A stretch of DNA of 64,000 nucleotides from Mesorhizobium kowhaii (lineage in GTDB: Bacteria; Pseudomonadota; Alphaproteobacteria; Rhizobiales; Rhizobiaceae). This document shows positions 1 to 10,907 of the stretch, one piece after another (the stretch's first letter is position 1; every line of letters begins with the position of its first letter). The notes under the pieces were generated by a model that had not been told where the DNA came from, made no database searches, and worked only from the letters and a program-made list of their open reading frames with translations. The DNA is taken from the NCBI RefSeq assembly GCF_003253745.1, contig NZ_MZXV01000013.1, positions 62,001 through 126,000 of the forward strand, read 5' to 3'. Position numbers and translations under genes: made by a program.

Positions 1-2
1 GG

Positions 3-1448
3 CGCAAAGCGGATCTTCGGATATCGTATCTTCTGTTCGAAAAAGTGCTGAACTCGTCACTGTCGGCGCGTCCCGGCTCGACCGGTGAATACGCAAACAG
101 GGTCACGCAATATGAGTTCGTCAGGGAGTTCTTCACCTCGAACACCATCAGCGTGTTCATCGACACGGCCTTCGTCTTCGTCTTTCTTCTTGTCATCTAT
201 GCGATAGGCGGCTGGCTGGTGATCATACCGGCGCTGGCCTTTGTGATGTCCGTCATCGTCGGCCTGATTACCCAGCGCCGCATCGGCAAGCGCGTCGCCG
301 CCTCAATGAACGAAGCTTCGCAACGCCAGGCCCTGCTGGTCGAATCCATCTCCACGCTGGAGACGATCAAGTCGCTGCGCGCCGAGGCGTATCTGCTGCG
401 CAAATGGGGAGAGCACTCCAAGAACGCCGCCAACACTTCCGAGAAGATCAAGCAACTCTCGGCGGCCGCAGGCAACATAACCCAGTCCATACAACAGCTG
501 GTGACCGTCGCTCTGGTGGTGGCCGGCGCTTACGCCTTCTCGGAAGGCCATGTTTCGACAGGAGCAATCATAGGAACGGTCATGCTGGCGAGCAGGGCCG
601 TGGCTCCACTCGGCCAGATCGCCATCACGCTGTCCCGGTTTCGCCAGGCCATGCTCTCGTTGAGAATGGTGAACTCGATCATGGCTCAACCGGAGGACCG
701 ACCGGACACGGTGGGTTTCGTCAACCGCCCCATTCGCAACGGGGCGATGGTGTTCAGGAATGTCGGGTTTGTCTATCCCGGCTCGGAGAACGAGGTTTTG
801 ACCGGTCTGAATTTCTCGGTGAAGCCGGGAGAGCGGATCGGCATCATCGGTCGCATAGGATCGGGAAAGACGACGATGGGTCGGCTGATCGGCAGGCTTT
901 TCCTGCCGACCTCCGGTGAGCTGCTGCTGGATGGGATCGATATTCGCCAGTATCACCCGTCAGAGGTTCGCGCCGCTGTCGGCATCGTTGCGCAGGCCGG
1001 CGATCTTTTTTCGGGCACCATCAAGGAAAATCTCCTGATGGCATGTCCGGAGGCTACCGATGAGCAGATCATCGAAGCGGCAAAGGCGGCTGGCGTCGAC
1101 GATTTCGTCTCACGCCACCCGCGCGGCTACGACATGAATGTCGGCGAGCGTGGCACCAATCTTTCAGGCGGCCAGAGGCAGACGGTGGCGATCGCACGCC
1201 TGCTGCTGACCAAACCGAAAATCGTCTTTCTGGATGAACCATCGGGCTCGATGGATCTCGCATCGGAACGCCAGTTGATAAAGCAGCTCAAGGTCGCCTT
1301 TGACCGCGATACGACGTTGATCGTCTCCACACATCGCTTCAGCATGCTTGAACTGGCCGACCGCCTGATCGTTATCGAACAGGGCAGGATCGTTGCTGAC
1401 GGACCGAAGGACCAAGTCATACAGGCGTTGCAGAAAACAAGCGCCTGA
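3..1448 (+). CDS. Type I secretion permease-ATPase (LssB/HlyB-like), 5' end outside window
   Basis: ABC exporter of a type I secretion system; it sits in the inner membrane and would drive export of the repeat adhesin encoded downstream. The reading frame is open to the window edge, so the GTG at 45 is internal and the N-terminal part is missing. Seen: several hydrophobic segments in the first ~200 residues, then an ATPase domain with Walker A GRIGSGKTT, signature LSGGQRQ, Walker B IVFLDEPSGSMD and the H-loop STHR. It is followed after 40 bp by an HlyD-type adaptor. The C-terminal half closely resembles LssB/LapB-type exporters, but whether an N-terminal C39-like domain exists cannot be seen. 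No TolC-like outer membrane gene is present here. Confidence 0.93.
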   Translation, partial: RKADLRISYLLFEKVLNSSLSARPGSTGEYANRVTQYEFVREFFTSNTISVFIDTAFVFVFLLVIYAIGGWLVIIPALAFVMSVIVGLITQRRIGKRVAASMNEASQRQALLVESISTLETIKSLRAEAYLLRKWGEHSKNAANTSEKIKQLSAAAGNITQSIQQLVTVALVVAGAYAFSEGHVSTGAIIGTVMLASRAVAPLGQIAITLSRFRQAMLSLRMVNSIMAQPEDRPDTVGFVNRPIRNGAMVFRNVGFVYPGSENEVLTGLNFSVKPGERIGIIGRIGSGKTTMGRLIGRLFLPTSGELLLDGIDIRQYHPSEVRAAVGIVAQAGDLFSGTIKENLLMACPEATDEQIIEAAKAAGVDDFVSRHPRGYDMNVGERGTNLSGGQRQTVAIARLLLTKPKIVFLDEPSGSMDLASERQLIKQLKVAFDRDTTLIVSTHRFSMLELADRLIVIEQGRIVADGPKDQVIQALQKTSA

Positions 1449-1488
1449 TAAATAAATTGAATGCATCCAATGCGTTGGGGCGTGGGAA

Positions 1489-2778
1489 ATGCTGGCCAGG
1501 GAAGATCGACCGCCGCTCTTTGCGTCGGCGTCCATATTCATAATAGGAGCGCTCTTTGTCGTTTTTGTCGCCTGGGCATCCTTTGCCGAAGTCGATGAGA
1601 TCGCACGGGGCGACGGCAAGGTGATACCCGCGTCCAAGACCCAGATCATTCAGGCGAGTGAAGCCGGTGTCGTCCAGGAAATCGCAGTGACGATTGGCCA
1701 GGTCGTCAAGAAGAATGATCTCATCATTCGGCTGGACAACACGCTCAACACGTCCAGCCTTGGCGAGCAGCAGGCCAAGGCGCGGGCCCTGCAGGCGCGC
1801 ATTGCGCGGCTCCAATTCGAGCAGAGCGGCAATCTCGAAGGCTCATTTCCCTGTCCGCCCGAGATACAGAAAATGGCGCCGGAAATCTGCGAAAACGAGC
1901 AGAAGCTGCTCATCGCGCGCCGCGAAAACTTCGAAGTCAAGCTGTCGGTTCTCAAGTCGCGCCTCGATCAGCGCGAGAATGAATTGGACGAGGCCACCGC
2001 CAATCTCGATCGCCTCACCAAGAATCTGGCCGTTAGCGACCAGGAAAAGGCACTGGTCGATTCCATGGTCAAGAAGGGGCTGATGGCGAGGACCGAGCAG
2101 ATCCGCGTCGACCGCGAGCAGACCGAACTGCAAGGGCAGTTGAACCTCGCCGGTGAAACCATCAAGAAAACCAAGGGGGCTATCACGGAAGCCCAGCTTC
2201 AGGTCAACGAGCTCGGCCTGCAGTTGCAGCAGGAAGCTCTGAGCGACCTGACGGAGGCGCTGGCCGACCTCTCGGTGGTGGATGAAACCATAAGGGGGGC
2301 GACCGACAAGGTCGCCCGCACGGATATCCGGTCTCCAGTGGACGGGATTGTCAACACGCTGGAGCTGAACACGGTCGGTGCCTTCGTCCAACCTGGCGCG
2401 GTCGTGGCCGGCATCGTACCAACCTCCGAGACTTTGCTGGTGGAGGCGCGGGTGTCGCCCCGGGATGTCGCGTTCATCCGCCCCGACCAGGACGCGCTTA
2501 TCAAAGTCACCGCCTACGATTTCTCGATCTTCGGCGGCATCGAAGGCAAGGTCTCCAACATTACAGCCGACAGCCTGGTCGATCAGAAGACAGGCGAACC
2601 CTATTACCAAGTGCGCGTGTCGACGGACAAATCGACACTTGAGAGAGACGGCAAGGCCTATTCGATCATCCCGGGCATGATCTGTTCAGTCGACATCAAG
2701 ACCGGGCGCAAGACGATCCTGAACTACCTCTTGAAGCCGATCAACAAGGCACGTCAGGAGGCGATGAGTGAGCGGTAG
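1489..2778 (+). CDS. HlyD-family type I secretion adaptor (membrane fusion protein)
   Basis: Periplasmic adaptor linking the inner-membrane ABC exporter to an outer-membrane channel. Seen: one N-terminal membrane segment (about residues 12-34, IFIIGALFVVFVAWASF), a lipoyl-like half-motif GDGKVIPASKTQIIQASEAG, a long coiled-coil stretch (about 95-270) and the second lipoyl half DIRSPVDGIVNTLELNTVGAFVQPG reduced here to its key DIRSPVDG. 429 residues is normal for the family. It lies in one transcription unit with the exporter upstream and overlaps the next gene by 11 bp, which implies translational coupling. Confidence 0.94.
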   Translation: MLAREDRPPLFASASIFIIGALFVVFVAWASFAEVDEIARGDGKVIPASKTQIIQASEAGVVQEIAVTIGQVVKKNDLIIRLDNTLNTSSLGEQQAKARALQARIARLQFEQSGNLEGSFPCPPEIQKMAPEICENEQKLLIARRENFEVKLSVLKSRLDQRENELDEATANLDRLTKNLAVSDQEKALVDSMVKKGLMARTEQIRVDREQTELQGQLNLAGETIKKTKGAITEAQLQVNELGLQLQQEALSDLTEALADLSVVDETIRGATDKVARTDIRSPVDGIVNTLELNTVGAFVQPGAVVAGIVPTSETLLVEARVSPRDVAFIRPDQDALIKVTAYDFSIFGGIEGKVSNITADSLVDQKTGEPYYQVRVSTDKSTLERDGKAYSIIPGMICSVDIKTGRKTILNYLLKPINKARQEAMSER

Positions 2779-3403
2779 CGCCAGCTCTCCCGGTCACGAG
2801 CGGCTGTTGCCTCCCGTCACGGCAGAGGATTTTGGGCTGGAATTTCGGGTTGTGGCACGTGGCGGCATACGACGCGGCATCCGTTTGGAACGGGCATTCT
2901 GGATGTCGCTGAAGCAGATGGCCGAAAACAGGAAGTGCACCATCGGCATGCTCATCGATGAGATCGCCGAAAGTCAGCCACAGACAGGTAACCTGACATC
3001 TGCGATCAGGGTGGCCTGCATGCGTGGATTGGCGGAAGAAAACCTGACCTTGCGAAGGCTTGCGTCGATCAACACCATCAACGCCATACTGGTCGCCTGC
3101 CCGTCACCAGCCTTTGCCCTGGCATCGTCGAAGAAGATCCTGACGTTCAACTCGCCGTTCCAGCAACTGGTCAAGCGTCAATTGCCGATAGCCCCAAACG
3201 ATGATGCGCGCCATGACCTCAAGCTGGCGCTGGACCTCAATGTAGCCGACATATTCACGCGGCTCGACGCCAATGGCGAATCGCCGGTGGCTACAGGTTT
3301 TGTCATCGGCGCCGGTGAACGTCGATACCGCGGTCAGTTGAATGCGGTGCGAGCCCCGGTGGTCGAGCCGGAGTTGCTGATGGCGTTCGTCTTCGGCGGC
3401 TAA
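2768..3403 (+). CDS. Ribbon-helix-helix domain protein of T1SS locus
   Basis: Starts at a GTG that overlaps the end of the HlyD-like gene by 11 bp. Residues about 25-80 (GIRRGIRLERAFWMSLKQMA and following) have the pattern of the RHH_4 ribbon-helix-helix family, a DNA-binding fold; the rest (about 90-211) is not recognised. Proteins of this type are often encoded beside T1SS/BTLCP genes in rhizobia, from general knowledge. A role in regulating the adhesin or export genes is plausible but not shown. Confidence is high that it is a gene and moderate for the domain. Confidence 0.8.
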   Translation: MSGSASSPGHERLLPPVTAEDFGLEFRVVARGGIRRGIRLERAFWMSLKQMAENRKCTIGMLIDEIAESQPQTGNLTSAIRVACMRGLAEENLTLRRLASINTINAILVACPSPAFALASSKKILTFNSPFQQLVKRQLPIAPNDDARHDLKLALDLNVADIFTRLDANGESPVATGFVIGAGERRYRGQLNAVRAPVVEPELLMAFVFGG

Positions 3404-3495
3404 AGCGTGTCGCATTGAACCGGATTCACCCGATGCGCTCACGCCTGTGTTTCACGCATGCCGTTGTCCCAAAATCGCTGCGCACTTTTGACGCC
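3404..3495. repeat. Rhizobial-type intergenic repeat copy
   Basis: The gap between the convergent RHH and protease genes carries a sequence (core about 3450-3492, with CATGCCGTTGTCCCAAAA then CGCTGCGCACTTTTG) that I recognise from memory as resembling a short dispersed repeat common between genes in Mesorhizobium and relatives. The arms CAAAA and TTTTG flank an 11-base loop, so it could form a weak hairpin between the two convergent genes. Identity to a named family is not verified. Confidence 0.4.
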
Positions 3496-3514
3496 GCACG
3501 ATCTTGCCGGAACC

Positions 3515-4468
3515 CTATGGCTGAAAACCTTCGCCCGGCGCGACGGTCGCGAAGCCGCCTTTGATGTCAGCCATCTGGGCTGCGCCCGGTTTTGAGCCGT
3601 GGATCCAGGCCCGGTCCGTGCTGAACGAATAGAGCGGAACGTAGTCCGGAAGATCGCTATCGCGCACAACGGTGTTGCTGAGGCTGTCGAGAATGAAGGT
3701 GCCGCTGCCTGTGCTCACCGACAGCACCGCGTGAAAGAAGCCTCTCTTGCGGTCCTGGAGAACAACGAGCGCCATGCTTTGCGTCGGAATGCCGGCCCTC
3801 AGCAGAGCCGTCATCTTGAGGATGGCAAAATCCTCGCAGTCGCCGGCCCGCCGTTCGAGAATTTCCGACGGCTTTGCCCAATAGTCGAGTTTGCCGTAGA
3901 CAACGCTGTCTTTCCTGTAGGCGATCAGGCGATTTACGCTGCTGTTGACGAAGGATAGTTTCTCGCTGAAACCCTTGCCCTGAGCGGCGGAGACCATGTT
4001 GGCAAAAGCCGCACTCTTGCGCTCGCAGGCACTGCCTGCCGAGCAGCTAGTGATTGCCCGGTAGACGGGTGCCCAACGAGCCGAGACGGGAAAATTGCGC
4101 ATCGACAAGGCGACCGATCCGAATACGCCGGGAATAATCGACGCCGTCTGCACCGGATCTATCCCGGCATCAGCTCGCGCCGTTGACGAGCCATCCCCGC
4201 GATCAGCAACGGCCGGGCCATAGCTGCCGAAAACCATGCTGATCCGGTAAGGGGCCGCAGGCTGCCAGGGCTGAAGCCTCGCCAGCGAAACACCGCCGAG
4301 AGAGGGCGGCGTCAGAACCTTTTCCAGAGGCGTGCCGGTAGCGGCAACCTCCCTGGAAACGGCATTCGCGAATGATGGTCCTGCCAGGCCGACAAGGCCG
4401 ATTGCCAGCAGGAGCACCTTGAGCCTGGTTTTTCCCAGGACTGATTTTTCTTTTTTCATAACGCCCAC
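3515..4468 (-). CDS. Transglutaminase-like cysteine protease (BTLCP, LapG-like)
   Basis: Periplasmic cysteine protease of the bacterial transglutaminase-like family, which in Pseudomonas (LapG) trims the N-terminus of a giant adhesin to release it from the cell. Seen: signal peptide (KVLLLAIGLVGLAGPSFANA), catalytic Cys in GDCEDFA, His in FFHAVLSV and Asp in FILDSLS, in the right order and spacing. 317 residues fits the family, with an N-terminal extension. It is divergent from the adhesin at 4784, and the T1SS genes lie on the other side, the classic BTLCP neighbourhood. A cleavage site in the adhesin could not be assigned with certainty. No LapD-like receptor with HAMP-GGDEF-EAL is present in the window. 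Confidence 0.9.
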   Translation of the reverse strand: MGVMKKEKSVLGKTRLKVLLLAIGLVGLAGPSFANAVSREVAATGTPLEKVLTPPSLGGVSLARLQPWQPAAPYRISMVFGSYGPAVADRGDGSSTARADAGIDPVQTASIIPGVFGSVALSMRNFPVSARWAPVYRAITSCSAGSACERKSAAFANMVSAAQGKGFSEKLSFVNSSVNRLIAYRKDSVVYGKLDYWAKPSEILERRAGDCEDFAILKMTALLRAGIPTQSMALVVLQDRKRGFFHAVLSVSTGSGTFILDSLSNTVVRDSDLPDYVPLYSFSTDRAWIHGSKPGAAQMADIKGGFATVAPGEGFQP

Positions 4469-4783
4469 CTTTGACTGTGGACGCTACCAATCTTGTCTCA
4501 AATTATTGGAAAGGAAGGTGGATAACTTTCTGAGAAATGGCTTTGTCTATTTTCTCTAAAATTTTATTTAATTTTATATTTCTATTTACCAAGAAGGCTC
4601 GCTCAACCCTCCGCCAAGCAAGCCGTACGGAAGCAAACATATACCGGGGTATATGTTCGTGGTTTACCACGTGTAAAAAATGCTGAGGCAAGCATATCGG
4701 AATATATGAAATAGATTACGGGACTGTTGCAAAGCAGAAGTGGCCGCTGTCTCTATCCGGGAAATATCGGAGGGGTTTCAGCC
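4469..4783. promoter_or_regulatory. Divergent promoter region of protease and adhesin, with dyads
   Basis: A 315-bp AT-rich spacer between divergent genes. It holds a perfect 10-bp-arm dyad at 4636-4657 (AACATATACC-GG-GGTATATGTT), a second dyad at 4658-4671 (CGTGG-TTTA-CCACG) immediately after, and a weaker dyad at 4693-4708 (CATAT-N6-ATATG) resembling the first. A Shine-Dalgarno (GGAGGGG, about 4768) precedes the adhesin ATG. These look like operator sites, but the binding protein is unknown. Confidence 0.5.
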
Positions 4784-7700
4784 ATGACGACCAATAACGA
4801 GTTGGACAGTTTCTCGGGTTCCTTGGACGAGCATTCCGCGTCCAATGAACACAACGGCCAGGCATCGCCGGCGGAGATCCGGGTCGCACAAGCAACTTCG
4901 GCGCAGCAGCCCGCGCCGGCAGCGGCCGAGCCGGTGCCGGTCGATGTTGGCGGCGGAGCGCCCGTCAAGCCGGAAGCGCCGGCGACAGCAAACGCACCCG
5001 CGGCGACGGCACCTCATGAATATGTGGCTGACGCCAGCAACATCGTAAAACTTCCGTCCAGCGTTTCCATCGACAACATCAAGGTCGACGGCCATAACCT
5101 TGTGCTCGAACAGGCCGACGGCTCGGTGATCGTGATCAAGGATGGCGCCTTGAACGTGCCGACCTTCGTCATCGGCGACGTCGAGGTGCCGCGCGTGGCC
5201 TTGCTGGCAGCGCTCGAGGCAAGTCATGTCGACGTTGCCTTTGGTGCCGACGGCTCCATATCGGCCGGTCCTGGCGGTTCGCCCTCGAGTGCAGGCGGGA
5301 ATTTCGAAATTCCCGCAGGCGGTATCGGCGACGGGTTTGGCCTTTCGGATTTGTTGCCCCCGACAGACTTGCAGTTTGGGTTGCTGGACCGGCGTGAGCT
5401 GACGATCGGGCTCAGGGAAGAGGACTCCACCCCCTCGATCGACCTCATAGGCTCGGCAACAGTCAACGAGGCCGGCTTGCCGGCGCGCGGCGGCGAGCCT
5501 GCCGGCTCGAACGAGGCTGCGGCCTCGGAGACGACCTCGGGCAACATCGGCTTCACCTCGCCGGACGGCGTGTCGGTGGTCTCGCTCGGCGGCCATGCGC
5601 TGAGTGCGGTGGATCAAACCTTCACCGATGGGACCGGCTCGCTGACGGCGAGCTATGTGTTCGATGCGGCGACCGGCATCGGCACCATCCACTACACCTA
5701 CACGCTTCTCGACAACACCGCTGGCAACGCCACCAATGTGAGCTTCCCGGTTGCGGTAACGGACGCAAATGGCGATCCGGCACCGGCCGGCAATCTGGTC
5801 ATCAACATCATCGACGACGCGCCGACGGCAATTGCCGACACCGATGCGGTGGCGGCGGGTTCGCACGCGCCGGTCGGCGGCAACGTGATCAGCGGCGCCG
5901 GCAGCGACGGCAATGCGGCGGGCGCCGACACCAGGGGCGCCGATGACGCGACGGTTGCGGGCGTTGCCGCCGGCGCGACGAATGCCGATCTGGACAGCGG
6001 CGCCACGCTGAATACGCCGATCCACGGCACCTATGGCACGCTGACACTGCAGGCCGACGGCTCCTACAGCTATGTGCGCGATGCCGGCACGGCCGGCGGC
6101 GTCCACGACGTGTTCACCTACACGATCAAGGACGGCGACGGAGATCTGTCGCACACGACATTGACGATCTCGATCGGCAATTCGACACCGACGATCGGCG
6201 ACCTGACGCCGGCAGCCGGCGGCGGCGACGTGACGGTCAACGAGGACGATCTGCTGGCCAGCCGCGGGGCTGGTGAATCGGCCGGCTCCGACAGCTCGAA
6301 GGAAAGCACGACGCAGGGAGGTACCTTCGCCATCTCGTCGCCAGACGGCATCGCCTCGCTGGCGATCGACGGCCACACCTTCATCACCAACGGGGTGTTC
6401 ACCGCCGGCTCGTTCACGACGGCGCTGGGCAATACGCTGAACGTGACGGCCTATGATGCCGCAACCGGTCAGGTGAGCTACACCTATACGCTCCTCGACA
6501 ACGAGGCGCATGCGGCCGTCCAGGGCACCAACAGCCTGTTCGAGAACTTCACCGTCACGCTCACCGACCAGGACGCGCAGAGCGTCAACGGCACGCTGTC
6601 TGTCAACATCGTTGACGACGTGCCGACGGCTACGACCGAGGCCTCGCAGAATGTCGCCGAAGGCACGACGGTGACCGGCACGCTGGACTTCGTCGCCGGC
6701 GCCGACGGCGCCACGGTGACGCATATCGGCGCCACGGCGCTGGTGTTCGGCAACGACGGCTACTCGCAGGCGATCGACATCGGCGACGGCTCGATCAAGG
6801 TCATGGCTGACGGCCACTACTCGTTCACCGCCGACAATCCGGTCATCGGGGCGGGTGCGGCTTCGGCGACCTACACGGTGACGGACGGCGACGGCGACAC
6901 GGCGACGGCCGGCATCAGCTTTGCGGTGACGGACGCCAACGTTCCGACGACCGGCACGGCTGCGGCCGCGGTTGACGACGACGGCCTTGCTGGCGGCAAT
7001 GCGGCGAGCACGACAGGCGATATCAACGCCAATGCGGGCGAGGTTCCGCTCAGCGCCAGCGAGGCGATCTACAACGGCACGCTTGGCGGCAGCGTCGGCG
7101 GCGATGGCGCCGGTTCCAACGGCTTCTCGTTTGCGACGCTGAACGGCACCAACGGGACGGTCGGCCAGGAGAACGTCACCTACAGCTGGAACGCCGGCAC
7201 CGACACGCTGACGGCGACGGGTCCACGTGGCGATCTGTTCACGGTGCATGTGACCGATCCGGCCACCGGCGCCTACACGGTGACGCTGCTCGACAACGTG
7301 CTTCAGGCCCAGGGCCCGAACAATGAGAACAATGCGACGGTCGGTCTCGGCTATGTGATCACCGATGCCGATGGCTCGACAGCAGCGGGCACGCTGACCA
7401 TCACCTTCAACGATGATGCACCGACGGCTACGACCGAGGCCTCGCAGAATGTCGCCGAAGGCACGACGGTGACCGGCACGCTGGACTTCGTCGCCGGCGC
7501 CGACGGCGCCACGGTGACGCATATCGGCGCCACGGCGCTGGTGTTCGGCAACGACGGCTACTCGCAGGCGATCGACATCGGCGACGGCTCGATCAAGGTC
7601 ATGGCTGACGGCCACTACTCGTTCACCGCCGACAATCCGGTCATCGGGGCGGGTGCGGCTTCGGCGACCTACACGGTGACGGACGGCGACGGCGACACGG

Positions 7701-10700
7701 CGACGGCCGGCATCAGCTTTGCGGTGACGGACGCCAACGTTCCGACGACCGGCACGGCTGCGGCCGCGGTTGACGACGACGGCCTTGCTGGCGGCAATGC
7801 GGCGAGCACGACAGGCGATATCAACGCCAATGCGGGCGAGGTTCCGCTCAGCGCCAGCGAGGCGATCTACAACGGCACGCTTGGCGGCAGCGTCGGCGGC
7901 GATGGCGCCGGTTCCAACGGCTTCTCGTTTGCGACGCTGAACGGCACCAACGGGACGGTCGGCCAGGAGAACGTCACCTACAGCTGGAACGCCGGCACCG
8001 ACACGCTGACGGCGACGGGTCCACGTGGCGATCTGTTCACGGTGCATGTGACCGATCCGGCCACCGGCGCCTACACGGTGACGCTGCTCGACAACGTGCT
8101 TCAGGCCCAGGGCCCGAACAATGAGAACAATGCGACGGTCGGTCTCGGCTATGTGATCACCGATGCCGATGGCTCGACAGCAGCGGGCACGCTGACCATC
8201 ACCTTCAATGATGATGCTCCGACGGCGAGTGCCAACGCCGCCGTCCAGCTTGACGACGACGCGCTGGCTGGCGGCAATCCAGGCGGCATCGGCGACGATG
8301 CGAACTCGGCCAACACGACCGGGGTTCTGGCACACAGCTATGGCGCCGACGGCGCCGGCACGACGCTGCTGACGGCGGCGGGCATTGTCCTGCCGTCCGG
8401 CTTCACGGCATTGGCCAGCAATGGCGGCCAGACGCTGATCATCAGCCAGGGCGCCACGGCGGTGCTGCAGATCCAGCTCACCGACACCAGCTCGGGCGCC
8501 TACACGGTGACCCAGCTGCATGCCATCGACCACCCCGCCGGGCAGGACGAGAACAACCTGCAGTTCACCGTCAACTATGTGGCCACCGATCATGACGGCG
8601 ACACGGCGACCGGCACGCTGTCGATCGACGTCGACGACGACACCCCGACGGTGTCGGCCAACACTCTGGTGCAGCTTGACGACGACGCGCTGGCTGGCGG
8701 CAATCCAGGCGGCATCGGCGACGATGCGAACTCGGCCAACACGACCGGGGTTCTGGCGCACAGCTATGGCGCCGACGGCGCCGGCACGACGCTGCTGACG
8801 GCGGCGGGCATTGTCCTGCCGTCCGGCTTCACGGCCTTGGCCAGCAATGGCGGCCAGACGCTGATCATCAGCCAGGGCGCCACGGCGGTGCTGCAGATCC
8901 AGCTCACCGACACCAGCTCTGGCGCCTACACGGTGACCCAGCTGCATGCCATCGACCACCCCGCCGGGCAGGACGAGAACAACCTGCAGTTCACCGTCAA
9001 CTATGTGGCCACCGACCATGACGGCGACACGGCGACCGGCTCGCTGTCGATCGACGTCGACGACGACACCCCGACGATCACCGGCATTCAGGACGCGATC
9101 ATGCCGAACGTCAACAATACCGACGTTCATGGCACTTGGCAGCCGTCTTTCGGAGCGGATGGGCCAAGCCTCACTTCGGCAATCGGCATCGCGATGGGAG
9201 CCGCACCGAGCGGGCTGACCTATGCGTTTACCGGCCAGGGGAACAATGCCAATGGCGATGCGGTGACCCAGGTCGATGTGAAGAGCGGAACAACGACACT
9301 CTACACGTTCTACGAATACACCCACTATGACACCGCCACGCATTCGTCCGAGATGTTCGCATACACGACGCTCGGCAGCGCGTTGGCCGCGTCAGGTGCC
9401 AACGAGTACTTCACGCTGACTGCTTCGGCGGCAGGCACTTACGATTTCCACCTCGTGACGAACAGCCTGCAGTCGAGCAGCACGTTCGATGTGGTATCGG
9501 GAATTCCCAACGGTAACGGTAACTTCGTCAAAATCACCGGCGGCACCGCCAGCTTCACCAACGATCCGGCTCCAGCCACCGGCTATGATGTTCTTATCGA
9601 CGGCTTCAAGTCGTCAGACACCGATCCGACGCATAACAACGTGTTCAAGAACGCCAACGGCATGGGTATCGGCAACGGCAACCTGGATACGAACGAAACC
9701 CTGACCTTCAAGTTTGCTCTCGACCAGAGCCAGGTCACCATCGGCATCGGAAAGGGCGGGAACGACACGACCGAACATTTCCAGGTGACCATCTGGAATG
9801 CCGCGCATACCACGTCAGCAAGCTGGAACGTAACGCAGGCTGACGGCACGCCATTGGTTGTTGACGCAGCCCACTGGGGTACCGGCGGAACAACGACCGG
9901 CGCCTTCTTCAATTTCGGCGAGGTGGACGTAACGAACGTTGCGAGCGCCGCCGGCGACGATACCAAAGTCGTCCTGCTGTCGCTTACCTACAACTCCCAG
10001 GTAGTCGTCAGTGACACCACGCTAAACTTCGCGCTCGGCATCACCGATCATGATGGCGACACCGTCACCAGTTCCGACAATCTGTCTGTTTCTCTGGTCG
10101 GATCACACATCGGCTCCGAGACAGGCACCGACACGACCGCAGAAGTCATCGCCGCGAGTTCCGTAGCCGACACGCTCAACGGTGGTACCGGCCCAGGCGA
10201 TACAGTCGACTACAGCAACGCGTTGGACTCGGTCACGATTAACCTGCTAACTCAGCTCGTGGGCGGAGCGGGGGCAGCGGGCGACCACATCAGTAACTTC
10301 GAAAACGCCATCGGCTCGAATTTCGCAGATACATTGACCGCCAACAACACCGGGAGTGCACTGTGGGGTGGCGCCGGCAATGACACCCTCATTGGCGGAG
10401 CAGGCAATGACACGCTCTATGGCGGCTCGGGACTAAACGCCATGACCGGCGGCGGCGGCAACGATACCTTTGTCATCGACCCGTCCAAACTTGCAGCGGT
10501 CGCCATGGTCGATGTCATCGCGGATTATACTCCGGGCCACGACGTTATCGACCTGTCAGATCTGCTCCGCTCCCTCGGAGGCAACGCGCCGACTACGGAT
10601 GCCCAGGCAGGTGCTTCGATCGACGTTACCGTCTCAAGCGGCGCCGCTCACGTAATAGTTGACAACAATGGCACTGCTGCCGGCGGCACCATGGTCGAAG

Positions 10701-10789
10701 TGGCATCGCTGACGGGAGTTGCTAGCGGTTCTGCGATTACCATACTTTATGATCACAACCTGCCGACTCATACCGAAACCGTCGCTTGA
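4784..10789 (+). CDS. Giant T1SS-secreted repeat adhesin (VCBS/T1SS-143-like, RTX C-terminus)
   Basis: Predicted surface or released adhesin of 2001 residues. The ATG at 4784 is preferred over one 57 bp upstream because of the GGAGGGG Shine-Dalgarno. Seen: an N-terminal Ala/Pro-rich stretch, a conserved leading module (about 80-165), then Ig-like repeats rich in [12 protein letters not shown] and LDNE motifs. Two 266-residue units (about 614-1145) and two 142-residue units (about 1146-1429) are near-identical. The C-terminus has a few glycine-rich RTX nonapeptides (GGAGNDTLI, about 1862-1905) and a T1SS-type tail. It has no Sec signal, as expected for type I export. Neighbours are the exporter, adaptor and LapG-like protease, so a Lap-type cell-surface attachment system is likely. 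The exact LapG cleavage site is unclear (candidates near SSAGG or IPAGG, residues about 172-182). Confidence 0.92.
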   Translation: MTTNNELDSFSGSLDEHSASNEHNGQASPAEIRVAQATSAQQPAPAAAEPVPVDVGGGAPVKPEAPATANAPAATAPHEYVADASNIVKLPSSVSIDNIKVDGHNLVLEQADGSVIVIKDGALNVPTFVIGDVEVPRVALLAALEASHVDVAFGADGSISAGPGGSPSSAGGNFEIPAGGIGDGFGLSDLLPPTDLQFGLLDRRELTIGLREEDSTPSIDLIGSATVNEAGLPARGGEPAGSNEAAASETTSGNIGFTSPDGVSVVSLGGHALSAVDQTFTDGTGSLTASYVFDAATGIGTIHYTYTLLDNTAGNATNVSFPVAVTDANGDPAPAGNLVINIIDDAPTAIADTDAVAAGSHAPVGGNVISGAGSDGNAAGADTRGADDATVAGVAAGATNADLDSGATLNTPIHGTYGTLTLQADGSYSYVRDAGTAGGVHDVFTYTIKDGDGDLSHTTLTISIGNSTPTIGDLTPAAGGGDVTVNEDDLLASRGAGESAGSDSSKESTTQGGTFAISSPDGIASLAIDGHTFITNGVFTAGSFTTALGNTLNVTAYDAATGQVSYTYTLLDNEAHAAVQGTNSLFENFTVTLTDQDAQSVNGTLSVNIVDDVPTATTEASQNVAEGTTVTGTLDFVAGADGATVTHIGATALVFGNDGYSQAIDIGDGSIKVMADGHYSFTADNPVIGAGAASATYTVTDGDGDTATAGISFAVTDANVPTTGTAAAAVDDDGLAGGNAASTTGDINANAGEVPLSASEAIYNGTLGGSVGGDGAGSNGFSFATLNGTNGTVGQENVTYSWNAGTDTLTATGPRGDLFTVHVTDPATGAYTVTLLDNVLQAQGPNNENNATVGLGYVITDADGSTAAGTLTITFNDDAPTATTEASQNVAEGTTVTGTLDFVAGADGATVTHIGATALVFGNDGYSQAIDIGDGSIKVMADGHYSFTADNPVIGAGAASATYTVTDGDGDTATAGISFAVTDANVPTTGTAAAAVDDDGLAGGNAASTTGDINANAGEVPLSASEAIYNGTLGGSVGGDGAGSNGFSFATLNGTNGTVGQENVTYSWNAGTDTLTATGPRGDLFTVHVTDPATGAYTVTLLDNVLQAQGPNNENNATVGLGYVITDADGSTAAGTLTITFNDDAPTASANAAVQLDDDALAGGNPGGIGDDANSANTTGVLAHSYGADGAGTTLLTAAGIVLPSGFTALASNGGQTLIISQGATAVLQIQLTDTSSGAYTVTQLHAIDHPAGQDENNLQFTVNYVATDHDGDTATGTLSIDVDDDTPTVSANTLVQLDDDALAGGNPGGIGDDANSANTTGVLAHSYGADGAGTTLLTAAGIVLPSGFTALASNGGQTLIISQGATAVLQIQLTDTSSGAYTVTQLHAIDHPAGQDENNLQFTVNYVATDHDGDTATGSLSIDVDDDTPTITGIQDAIMPNVNNTDVHGTWQPSFGADGPSLTSAIGIAMGAAPSGLTYAFTGQGNNANGDAVTQVDVKSGTTTLYTFYEYTHYDTATHSSEMFAYTTLGSALAASGANEYFTLTASAAGTYDFHLVTNSLQSSSTFDVVSGIPNGNGNFVKITGGTASFTNDPAPATGYDVLIDGFKSSDTDPTHNNVFKNANGMGIGNGNLDTNETLTFKFALDQSQVTIGIGKGGNDTTEHFQVTIWNAAHTTSASWNVTQADGTPLVVDAAHWGTGGTTTGAFFNFGEVDVTNVASAAGDDTKVVLLSLTYNSQVVVSDTTLNFALGITDHDGDTVTSSDNLSVSLVGSHIGSETGTDTTAEVIAASSVADTLNGGTGPGDTVDYSNALDSVTINLLTQLVGGAGAAGDHISNFENAIGSNFADTLTANNTGSALWGGAGNDTLIGGAGNDTLYGGSGLNAMTGGGGNDTFVIDPSKLAAVAMVDVIADYTPGHDVIDLSDLLRSLGGNAPTTDAQAGASIDVTVSSGAAHVIVDNNGTAAGGTMVEVASLTGVASGSAITILYDHNLPTHTETVA
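6623..8218 (+). repeat. 798-bp tandem duplication inside adhesin gene (2 copies)
   Basis: Copies at 6623-7420 and 7421-8218, each 266 codons, in frame. By eye they differ only at a few third positions near the end of the unit. This implies a recent duplication or ongoing gene conversion. Confidence 0.95.
8219..9070 (+). repeat. 426-bp tandem duplication inside adhesin gene (2 copies)
   Basis: Copies at about 8219-8644 and 8645-9070, each 142 codons, almost identical; the first residues of each unit differ (ASANAAVQ versus VSANTLVQ). It directly follows the 798-bp duplication. Confidence 0.93.
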
Positions 10790-10907
10790 CGATGTTGATC
10801 TACGCACCGAGGGCCACAAACTGGTAGCCCAACAACATAGTGCGCAGTTGCACAACCATGCTATGTATCAGTGAACCATGAATTAGGGATATCGAGGGGA
10901 GCTCACT

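Noticed and set aside
6623-9070. Tandem repeats as a CRISPR array
   Set aside because: Units are hundreds of bases long, in frame and coding; no short repeat-spacer pattern.
4778-9343. Long open frame antisense to the adhesin (about 1520 codons)
   Set aside because: It mirrors GC-rich repeats of the real adhesin gene; the product is Arg/Val-rich low-complexity, with no start context or recognised domain.
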